Assembly: GCA_964512485.1 (NCBI GenBank)
Contig: CAZEHJ010000117.1
Span: 1-6,262, forward strand
Source: CAZEHJ01 sp964512485
Lineage (GTDB): Bacteria > Bacteroidota > Rhodothermia > Rhodothermales > UBA10348
DNA length: 6,262 nt
Reading direction: 5' to 3'
This document shows, piece by piece, positions 1-5,723 of the stretch. The position numbers and the translations under genes were made by a program. How positions within the stretch are numbered: the first letter of the stretch is position 1; each line of letters starts with the position of its first letter. Below the pieces are notes generated by a model. It was not told where the DNA came from, did not search any database, and was given only the letters and a program-made list of their open reading frames with translations.

Positions 1-1316
1 CCCTGGGTCGCAATCAAGCGGTCGCTCTGGATGGAGATGTCATCCAGATAGATGAACGTGGTGAACATGTTCTGGACCTGGGGCATGCCTCCATCGAGCC
101 TCTGCTGGAGCGAGGAATCGTTTGAGAAGTAGCGATACTCGTGCTGGCCCTGTTTCATCAACACCTCGCCTTCGTACCAGCCGGAGCCTGCGTCCCAGAA
201 CAGCTCATTGCGTTCCTGGACGACCCAGTTGGAGAAACTGCCTGCGACGAATATCCGGCCGGCGGCTCGTTGTTCATTCGGCGGCACCAGTCGCAATGTG
301 ACGGCCACATATTCCGCCGCATGGTCTGGATCGCCCACCGAGCGTACGCCCTCTCGGATGACCGACTGACCGTTGAGGAAGGGCGATATGCCGGATGCGC
401 CAAGGTTGGAGTAGTCGGGCTCCATCGTGACACTCCACGGTATGGCATTCTGGTCAATGCGCTCCACTCGTCCGCCCGGGCGAACGTCCGATAGATTCAG
501 GTAGTAACTCGATGAGCGTGGGCCAAACGAATCTCTGGGCTCCAGATAATACTGGATGTCTGGGCGGACGTCGAGGGACGGATTCTCAACGCATCGTGAT
601 AACTCATACCAGCTGTTTCGGAGAAAACAGACGGAATAGTCGAAAATATTGGTCGTCAGGTCAGGTGGCGTGAAGCGCACGATGGGCTGGATGGAAGAGA
701 ACTGACGGCCGGCCACCAGCACGTTGTCGAGGCGCATGTCCATAGGTGTGGACTGCTCTGAGACGAAGAACGGACGTTCGAAAAGGATCTCGTCTTCATT
801 ACCGCGCTCGGAGACCCGAAGGATGTAATTCCCGCTCATTCTGAAGTCGATCGTCGAATTCGGGAATTCGTACTCGTAGTGGACGTAATCGACGAATGTG
901 GCGCCGGAGCTGCGATAATCGATCAGGTCGTCGCGGTGGAAAATCGAAAGGTATTCCGATGGAATGAGGTCGCGCTTCCATTCACGATCGGCATGATAGA
1001 AATACACGGTCAGTGGGCGGCCCCGGGTTGTCATCAAGTCGAAAGCCAGTCGGATGGTGAGCCCGGACCCCAGCTGCACGATGGGCAGCGACGTCTCGCC
1101 TGAACCGGCATGCAATTGCACCGACTCCACTTCTTCCGAATCGTCGTTTATGTTGAGTCCCGATGGTTCGGGGCGCCTCTCCGGGCGGTCTTCGCGGGCC
1201 TCCTCGCTTGCGGCGCAGGAGGACAACGCTATGGTCAACACTATGGACACCAACACAAAGCCAACGGCCTTCAGGGCGCTGAATGGCGGTCGTTTGTGAT
1301 TCAGTTGGCTTTCCAA
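1..1316 (-). CDS. Type IX secretion system plug-family lipoprotein (DUF5103), 3' end outside window
   Basis: The frame is open from a TTG at 1316 to the window edge, giving 438 residues. An in-frame TGA at 1328-1326 lies just upstream and there is no ATG before the signal peptide, so TTG is the only sensible start; GAGAGG sits 5 nt before it. Residues 8-34 form a lipoprotein signal peptide: KRP, a hydrophobic stretch, then lipobox LSSC with Cys34. Residues 63-170 match the first domain of the T9SS plug family, with RPLTVYFYHADREWKRDL (100-117), the FHRDDLIDY block (126-134) and FRMSGNYILRV (158-168). Residues 360-397 (FSNW, WYEGEVLMKQGQHEYRY) match the C-terminal immunoglobulin-like domain. 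Family members are about 420 residues and the end here aligns near their C-terminus, so few residues are missing. In Flavobacterium a member of this family blocks the SprA outer-membrane pore. The gene overlaps the upstream peptidase gene by 16 nt, suggesting translational coupling. Family assignment is from recalled motifs. Confidence 0.85.
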   Translation of the reverse strand, partial: MESQLNHKRPPFSALKAVGFVLVSIVLTIALSSCAASEEAREDRPERRPEPSGLNINDDSEEVESVQLHAGSGETSLPIVQLGSGLTIRLAFDLMTTRGRPLTVYFYHADREWKRDLIPSEYLSIFHRDDLIDYRSSGATFVDYVHYEYEFPNSTIDFRMSGNYILRVSERGNEDEILFERPFFVSEQSTPMDMRLDNVLVAGRQFSSIQPIVRFTPPDLTTNIFDYSVCFLRNSWYELSRCVENPSLDVRPDIQYYLEPRDSFGPRSSSYYLNLSDVRPGGRVERIDQNAIPWSVTMEPDYSNLGASGISPFLNGQSVIREGVRSVGDPDHAAEYVAVTLRLVPPNEQRAAGRIFVAGSFSNWVVQERNELFWDAGSGWYEGEVLMKQGQHEYRYFSNDSSLQQRLDGGMPQVQNMFTTFIYLDDISIQSDRLIATQ

Positions 1317-3454
1317 GATATCCTCTCAGTCCAGTTGAAAATCAGATCTGTCATGTCCCGGTCCGTCGCCCATTGCTGAAAAGAAGCATCAGCATGAGTC
1401 CGGGCTGCGGTCAGATCTGCGGTGTAGTAGGCGGCCTGAAGAGCCAGGAACGAGGCGTAAGAATAGCCACCAGCGGCGGCGTCTTCAAGATGAGCGCGGG
1501 CCTCGGCAAAACGATCTTCCGAATGGAGATACGCGCCGAGTATGAAGTTCAAAGCGATTCCCTCTTCCGTGCTCCAGGCGCTGGAGGAAAGCAGGTCCTC
1601 CAGTTGTTCGATCCGCTCCTCTATCGGCCTGAACCCAATCAGAATGGAGAACACATCGGGCCGGGCTGCAAGAGCGCTCCGAGCTGCCACAGCGTCCATT
1701 GATGACCGGGAAAAGCGGGACAACATATCACCGGCCTTGTCGAATGACGCCCTCGATGAGACAGAATCGAAAGCCAATGCCGCAGCGTTCGCTGCAAGAA
1801 TCCACTCTCTGAACACTCGCATGCTGTCCGGGCGGGTCACCAGGTAGTCGTCGGCGCCTTCGCGCCCATGACGCAGAGAGAGTTCGGCCTCGAGCAACTC
1901 TGCCGACAGGAAGTCGTCAATCCCGGCCTCACTCAAGATGCGCTCGGCTTCATCGGGGCGGCCCTCGGATGCCTCTCGAGCAGCCAGTCGGTAGCTCCTG
2001 GTCCTGGGCGAGACGAAGTGCGGACATACAGCCTCGAACAATGACAGAACGGAGAACTGTCTCGCAGCCTGCGAGGATACATCAGGGTGAGACACAGGAA
2101 GTGATTTCAGCATGGCCTGCCAGCGACTCGCCAGACTGTCGAGAGGCATTTCGTATTCGCGCTCAAAGGCCGCCGTTGCGTAGGCCCGCGTGAAGGCACC
2201 TGGTTGGTATTCATCCAGGAGGAATCGTACGAACGAGCCCGTGGTGGTATAGGAAACAGCCGCTCTCCCACCCCAGAACCCCGTCGGAGACAGGCTCGTC
2301 ACGAGACGTCCCCCTACTCCCCACGTCGAGTCTCCTCGTGCGGCGCGTTCATGGGCCGCAATCAGGGCATGAGGCGACGGCCTTCCGTCTGGGGGCTCAA
2401 GGGCCACAGCCAGCCCTTCGACCAGGCCTACATGCAGTGAGGCGTGCAGAAGCGGCAATCCGAATTCTCTTGAAAACACGTGCACCAGCTCGTGGGGAAA
2501 GATCTGGTAGAAGCTACCAATCTCAACGTGCACCTGTGGATCACGCAGCCAGACGGGCGCTACGCTTGTTCTGCGCGCGCCCGTGAAACGGGCGCGCGTA
2601 TCCGCATCCGGATACACGTACGATATCACTCTGCCTGTTGGCTCGACGCCCAAGCGTGACGTCAGCTCGGCATATCTGAATTCGTGCTCATCGACCAACC
2701 GCTCCAAAGAAGAAGTCGACGTGCTGTCGTAGTAAATGTCAAAGTGTTCGCTCTGAACGAATCCTGAAAAAGAGCCCTGAAGATATCCGGCCGGTGTATT
2801 GATTCCGATCTGCCCGGCGAACATGTAGGCAGCGCCAATCGAGAGGGTGAGGACAAGCGTGGCCCTGTTGTGCCTGCGAACAAGCGCCAGAAACAGGAAG
2901 CCCCATAAAAGGGTCAACGCCCTGAACGCGAAGATCCCCGGCCGCACCACCAGATCTGTTTCGTAAAGCGGGCCGAGCACTCCCCCAAACACGTGATTGT
3001 ACGAGTAGAACTGCGGATGAAACCCGATATCGAAAAGCGGTCCAAGTATGGCGACGCCCACACCAACAAGAACCAGCCATAACACGGGCCGCCGGGTGCG
3101 GACGAGGAGCAGTTCAGAAAGCGAAACCGCAAAAAACACGGTGATGGGCACAAAAAGCAGGAAAAAAAGCAATCCGCGAGCATAGTCGCAGTTGGGGGCC
3201 CAGATCATGGAAAGACTCATCCAGATCAACGGAACGAACAGCCAGAGCAGAGACGATCGAATACGGGATGCGAACGGCCTACCCATATGCCGTATCGACT
3301 GGACACCCGCCACAAAAAAGGAACAGAACGCAAGCACGGCACTCGATTCAACATGCAGTCGGTCAAATACCGGTATCAACCACAGAAGGAAGCAGGCCCC
3401 GGAATAAACGAGAAATTCCGGGCTCAGAAGACGGCTTTTCAGGGGAGCCTTCAT
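1301..3454 (-). CDS. Seven-TM membrane protein with periplasmic gluzincin (HExxH) peptidase domain and TPR-like C-terminus
   Basis: This 717-residue protein has three parts. Residues 13-215 contain about seven hydrophobic segments (near 13-30, 37-55, 67-86, 93-118, 123-141, 175-192, 198-215). Basic residues cluster at the N-terminus, in RHMGRPFASRIR (55-66), RTRR (119-122) and RRHNR (193-197), which by the positive-inside rule gives N-in and puts everything after residue 215 in the periplasm. Residues 230-450 are a peptidase-MA-like gluzincin domain: HELVH at 321-325 supplies the two zinc histidines and catalytic Glu322, and EGLA at 346-349 supplies the likely third ligand Glu346. Residues 484-700 are alpha-helical with TPR-like units (around 487-510, 635-660, 668-692). 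It starts 6 bp after the DUF3078 gene and overlaps the plug gene, so it is probably co-transcribed with both. It resembles uncharacterised membrane peptidases; substrate is unknown. The catalytic motif is complete, so an active enzyme is likely but unproven. Confidence 0.8.
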   Translation of the reverse strand: MKAPLKSRLLSPEFLVYSGACFLLWLIPVFDRLHVESSAVLAFCSFFVAGVQSIRHMGRPFASRIRSSLLWLFVPLIWMSLSMIWAPNCDYARGLLFFLLFVPITVFFAVSLSELLLVRTRRPVLWLVLVGVGVAILGPLFDIGFHPQFYSYNHVFGGVLGPLYETDLVVRPGIFAFRALTLLWGFLFLALVRRHNRATLVLTLSIGAAYMFAGQIGINTPAGYLQGSFSGFVQSEHFDIYYDSTSTSSLERLVDEHEFRYAELTSRLGVEPTGRVISYVYPDADTRARFTGARRTSVAPVWLRDPQVHVEIGSFYQIFPHELVHVFSREFGLPLLHASLHVGLVEGLAVALEPPDGRPSPHALIAAHERAARGDSTWGVGGRLVTSLSPTGFWGGRAAVSYTTTGSFVRFLLDEYQPGAFTRAYATAAFEREYEMPLDSLASRWQAMLKSLPVSHPDVSSQAARQFSVLSLFEAVCPHFVSPRTRSYRLAAREASEGRPDEAERILSEAGIDDFLSAELLEAELSLRHGREGADDYLVTRPDSMRVFREWILAANAAALAFDSVSSRASFDKAGDMLSRFSRSSMDAVAARSALAARPDVFSILIGFRPIEERIEQLEDLLSSSAWSTEEGIALNFILGAYLHSEDRFAEARAHLEDAAAGGYSYASFLALQAAYYTADLTAARTHADASFQQWATDRDMTDLIFNWTERISWKAN
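1322..1327 (-). promoter_or_regulatory. Shine-Dalgarno site for the TTG-started plug gene
   Basis: GAGAGG lies 5 nt upstream of the TTG at 1316, inside the 3' end of the preceding peptidase gene. Together with the in-frame stop at 1328-1326 it decides the start of the plug gene. None of the other genes in this operon has such a clear site. Confidence 0.6.
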
Positions 3455-3460
3455 CTGGAA

Positions 3461-4360
3461 TCAAATGAAGATGTAGGAGAATCCAATCGAGAATACTTCC
3501 TTCATTTGGGCCCTGTCGCTTACGTCTTCGTCGAACAGAACCGCCCAATCGAAATTCACGTTCAACCAGGAGTTGACCTTCATGTTGAGCTGGCTCTCCC
3601 AGATCAGATCGGGACTTTCAGGCTTATTGAAAGCCGCGAAGAGGCCCACCGTGGATTTGAGCACAACGTTTTTGACAAGCTCTTTGTTGAAGTTGGTGAA
3701 TGCTTCCATGCCCATTTCCAGGCGCACGTTTTTGTCTACGTCAACATTGTAGAGCGTGCGAAGATCTTCAAGCAGCACCACAGTCTGCTTTCCACCCAAT
3801 CCAAACCTCTGGCTCAGGTACGGCTTGGGCTGATAGGTCATCCCAAGTGACTGAGTAAACGTACCAGGTGAAAGGAAGTCCGATACTTTGACGGGAGGCG
3901 TCCGGCCATCTTTGAATGGGTTCTTCTCGAAATTGAAACCCGGCGCAAACTGGGTTCTCGCAAGCAGAGCCACCGTAGGCTTCAGTTTGTCCAGGAATCC
4001 GCTTCCGGTATAGGTAAATGTGGAAGAGAGACGAATCAGATCCTCGGCCTTGCGAAAATCCAGCGTGTCCTGCTTAACCAGACCAAAGGAAAGTCTGCCT
4101 TCGTGAATCTGCCTCCAGGATGATTTTGTGCGCTCAGCTTTCCCATCCAGACCAACGCTGAACGCGAGTGTGTTCACCCCACCTTCTGCCCAGTTCTGAA
4201 ATCCGGCCTGCGATCCGGCCAGCTTCCCAATCACGGTCGGTATCCACAAAGAGGGATCCGCCTCAACGGCTTCAGCATCCTGAGCGGCAACTGTTGTCGT
4301 AGCGGAAAGGGCAAGGCAGGCGATAAGCGGGAGAATGAGAGTTGATCGGAGGCGCATCAT
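3461..4360 (-). CDS. DUF3078 outer-membrane beta-barrel protein
   Basis: A 299-residue protein (298 if the second of two adjacent ATGs, at 4357, is used). Residues 3-27 form a signal peptide (RLR, a hydrophobic core, then TTTVAAQ as the likely cleavage region). The mature part has the hallmarks of DUF3078 proteins of Bacteroidota: FQNWAEGGVNTLAFSVGL (54-71), a W-x-x-x-x-E-x-x-L-x-F-G-L strand (82-94), the KAEDLIRLSSTFTY strand (104-117), TQFAPGFNF (136-144) and a Ser-rich FLSPGTFTQSLGM strand (162-174). Strands alternate in polarity and the chain ends FSIGFSYIFI, an aromatic C-terminus expected of a barrel protein. The same frame is open up to an ATG at 4474, but that extension would be hydrophilic, precede the signal peptide and read through the terminator hairpin, so I reject it. 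No strong Shine-Dalgarno is visible. It is first in a three-gene unit with the membrane peptidase and plug genes. Molecular role unknown. Confidence 0.85.
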   Translation of the reverse strand: MMRLRSTLILPLIACLALSATTTVAAQDAEAVEADPSLWIPTVIGKLAGSQAGFQNWAEGGVNTLAFSVGLDGKAERTKSSWRQIHEGRLSFGLVKQDTLDFRKAEDLIRLSSTFTYTGSGFLDKLKPTVALLARTQFAPGFNFEKNPFKDGRTPPVKVSDFLSPGTFTQSLGMTYQPKPYLSQRFGLGGKQTVVLLEDLRTLYNVDVDKNVRLEMGMEAFTNFNKELVKNVVLKSTVGLFAAFNKPESPDLIWESQLNMKVNSWLNVNFDWAVLFDEDVSDRAQMKEVFSIGFSYIFI

Positions 4361-4388
4361 GTCTCGAATAACGTGAGAGTATGTTTTG

Positions 4389-4413
4389 TAAGGGCGCCTG
4401 GCCATAAGGGCGC
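4389..4413. repeat. Two direct copies of a 9-bp motif upstream of the DUF3078 gene
   Basis: TAAGGGCGC occurs at 4389-4397 and again at 4405-4413, 16 bp apart start to start, with a TGGCCA palindrome between them. They lie 29-53 bp upstream of the DUF3078 start and after the histone gene terminator, where the promoter or leader of the three-gene unit must be. They could be a paired regulator site. I could not identify a convincing -35/-10 pair here. Confidence 0.35.
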
Positions 4414-4431
4414 GCAGATTTCTATAAAATA

Positions 4432-4464
4432 GAAAAGGCCGTGCTAGAACAGCACGGCCTTTTC
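4432..4464 (-). terminator. Strong intrinsic terminator after the histone-like gene
   Basis: A perfect 14-bp inverted repeat (4432-4445 with 4451-4464) closes a 5-nt loop. The core is GGCCGTGCT/AGCACGGCC flanked by AAAA and TTTT, so on the minus strand the stem is followed by TTTTCTATTTTAT. It begins 23 nt after the histone stop codon. Because the A and T tracts are symmetrical, it could work in both directions, but no plus-strand gene approaches it. It separates the histone gene from the DUF3078 unit. Confidence 0.85.
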
Positions 4465-4486
4465 TTGAAAACATGAAAAATTGGCG

Positions 4487-4660
4487 TTAGCCGTTTTTCA
4501 TTCCTTGGACTTCAACACGAATGTCCTGAGCCATTCCTTTCAGTTCCTGCATGGCTTTGCGGACACGCGTACCCGCCGCTTTGTTGCCCTTGTCGTAGAA
4601 CTTATTGAAGTCGTCTTCCATGCCTTCTACGAAGCCTTTGAGATCGGCGAATCTACTCAT
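4487..4660 (-). CDS. Short Hc1-like histone H1 family protein
   Basis: A 57-residue basic, fully helical protein: MSRFADLKGFVEGMEDDFNK, then FYDKGNKAAGTRVRKAMQEL (21-40), then KGMAQDIRVEVQGMKNG. The GNKAAGTRVRKAMQEL block is the signature of the short histone H1 (Hc1-like) proteins common in Bacteroidota and relatives, which correspond to the N-terminal helical domain of chlamydial Hc1 without its lysine-rich tail. The likely role is binding and bridging DNA in the nucleoid. The ATG at 4660 is preceded by AGAGGA at 6-nt spacing, and a promoter lies about 70-100 bp upstream; the open frame extending to an ATG at 4816 would run through that promoter and is not believable. The gene stands alone between its own promoter and the strong hairpin at 4432-4464, so it is probably monocistronic and well expressed. 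DNA binding is inferred from the family. Confidence 0.85.
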   Translation of the reverse strand: MSRFADLKGFVEGMEDDFNKFYDKGNKAAGTRVRKAMQELKGMAQDIRVEVQGMKNG

Positions 4661-4666
4661 TGCGAT

Positions 4667-4672
4667 TCCTCT
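4667..4672 (-). promoter_or_regulatory. Shine-Dalgarno site of the histone-like gene
   Basis: AGAGGA lies 6 nt before the ATG at 4660. It is the best ribosome binding site in the window after that of the plug gene and fixes the start of the 57-residue protein against the longer open frame. Confidence 0.65.
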
Positions 4673-4731
4673 TGGGATAAAATTTAGTCTGTAAACGAGG
4701 AGAGCTGAATTGCACCTCGTACTGATCGGAA

Positions 4732-4762
4732 TAAAAGTAAGCGGATCTGGCGGTCCTGTCAA
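4732..4762 (-). promoter_or_regulatory. Promoter of the histone-like gene
   Basis: On the minus strand a consensus TTGACA (4762-4757) is followed after exactly 17 nt by TACTTT (4739-4734), which reads on as TACTTTTA. That fits both the sigma-70 layout and the TTG / TAnnTTTG type found in Bacteroidota (last base differs). Transcription would start near 4725, giving a leader of roughly 65 nt before the ATG at 4660. The call is by eye. Confidence 0.55.
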
Positions 4763-4809
4763 GGAATAATCTTCATTTTTAAGCGATAAACGGCAATTAC
4801 TTGTCCACA

Positions 4810-4829
4810 AGGGCATTCCGGCGTGCCCT
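4810..4829 (-). terminator. Weak hairpin between the kinase-like gene and the histone promoter
   Basis: A 6-bp inverted repeat, AGGGCA (4810-4815) with TGCCCT (4824-4829), closes an 8-nt loop about 60 nt after the stop of the kinase-like gene. It has no T-tract, so it is at best a weak terminator. The rest of 4661-4890 holds the histone promoter and leader and no gene that I can support. Confidence 0.2.
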
Positions 4830-4890
4830 ATTTCATGCGTCTACAAAACCCTCTAATTCCTTCAATTTGACGTACTTGGGAGGGGCGTTT

Positions 4891-5589
4891 TTAGCTCGTT
4901 TTGACCCTTTTGCCCGCACCCAACCAGGAGACGTGAGAAATGCTGAATTCAGGCATTTTCGACTGATAATTCCACCAGGACGGGACGATATCCTGCCCGT
5001 GAAGCTCAGTGAGGGACAGAGTAGCGTCAGACTCAAGGGCACGTTTCATCGAATCCGTAATATGTTGTGCGAGATGGGTTATTCTGCACTCACCCGATAA
5101 AACACTGGAAACGGCAAGCGCCGCAGAAAGCGGATAAATGTCCATGTAATGGCCGTTTTCTCTCCTGCCGAGCGTCGACAACACTAATACAATCCCCGGT
5201 GCCTGCCACAGCCTCGAAATTACTTTTTCAGACGCGATTACGCCCTCTTTTCCAACCTTCAGAATTCCTCGGTCAGAGCCCATGATTCCGACGCTGAAAA
5301 CGCCTGAATCTGTCAACATTCCGGCACACCTGCGATTTTCTTCGCGGAAAGACTTTTCCAACGCGTCGGCATGAGAAAATGCCAAATCGAAGACATCTTT
5401 TGACCTGAATCCATCATGACCGGCTGTTTCGAGCTCTCTTTGAACGTGTTCGCCAGAGCCTAAAATCAACCCGATCCGCCTTCCAGATGAAGCCGCTGAC
5501 GTCATGGCCCGGGACATCTCTTCCCAGAACAAGAGGTCGTCTTGAGCCCGGTAATCAATGCTGATCAGCTCTGTCATTTCGGGGACCAT
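4891..5589 (-). CDS. Amino-acid-kinase-like protein (acetylglutamate kinase fold), apparently catalytically degenerate
   Basis: A 232-residue soluble protein with no signal peptide. The layout resembles the N-acetylglutamate kinase family: a beta strand (residues 7-12), a helix, GRRIGLILGSGEHVQRELETAG (36-57) where the family has its VLVHGGG loop, then CAGMLTDSGVFSVGIMGSDRGILKV (88-112) recalling AVGLSGKDGG, and HYMDIYPLSAALAVSSVL (147-164) where the family has YNVNAD-x-AA. Key residues are missing: the N-terminal Lys-Gly-Gly, the full HGGG loop and the Asp of the NAD motif. The final 60 residues show no GGM-x-K element of the ATP lobe. If the assignment holds, this is a pseudoenzyme or a diverged sensor. 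Starts at 5589 and 5577 are both possible; neither has a good Shine-Dalgarno site. It is divergent from dnaE across 134 bp. That a protein is made is likely from the long open frame with sensible composition; the family call is tentative. Confidence 0.6.
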   Translation of the reverse strand: MVPEMTELISIDYRAQDDLLFWEEMSRAMTSAASSGRRIGLILGSGEHVQRELETAGHDGFRSKDVFDLAFSHADALEKSFREENRRCAGMLTDSGVFSVGIMGSDRGILKVGKEGVIASEKVISRLWQAPGIVLVLSTLGRRENGHYMDIYPLSAALAVSSVLSGECRITHLAQHITDSMKRALESDATLSLTELHGQDIVPSWWNYQSKMPEFSISHVSWLGAGKRVKTS

Positions 5590-5723
5590 CTGAGCGGTTA
5601 TGAGTTACCAACATGAGTTGATTCAAAGACACCTGAAACCGTTCTTGGAGGCGCTGTCTTCGGCCTCTTATCACGACATCATTCCGGGCGTTTTCCTAAC
5701 GCCAATCTCTCGCTTTTGATCAT
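5590..5723. promoter_or_regulatory. Divergent intergenic region between the kinase-like gene and dnaE
   Basis: Both flanking genes point away from these 134 bp, so promoters for both should lie here. Candidate plus-strand elements are weak (TTGGAG near 5645, TTATCA near 5668). A 6-bp stem hairpin, GGCGTT (5687-5692) with AACGCC (5698-5703), would fall in the dnaE leader. ATGAGTT occurs twice as a direct repeat (5600-5606 and 5613-5619). I can place no promoter confidently. Confidence 0.4.

Noticed and set aside
1283..1702. Plus-strand open frames opposite the peptidase and plug genes (for example 1283-1702, 141-494, 3287-3850).
   Set aside because: They are antisense to genes with clear domain signatures, have unlikely composition and show no recognisable motifs.
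4361..4474. N-terminal extension of the DUF3078 gene to an ATG at 4474.
   Set aside because: It would place 38 mostly basic residues before an ordinary signal peptide and would translate the strong terminator hairpin.
4661..4816. Longer version of the histone-like gene starting at 4816.
   Set aside because: The extension covers the TTGACA/TACTTT promoter and leader, has no family similarity, and the ATG at 4660 has its own Shine-Dalgarno site.
4833..5042. Overlapping minus-strand frame whose tail (KYVKLKELEGFVDA) looks protein-like and runs past the stop of the kinase-like gene.
   Set aside because: Most of it lies inside the kinase-like gene in another frame. A frameshifted C-terminus is conceivable, but the tail shows no match to the missing kinase ATP lobe and I see no slippery site.
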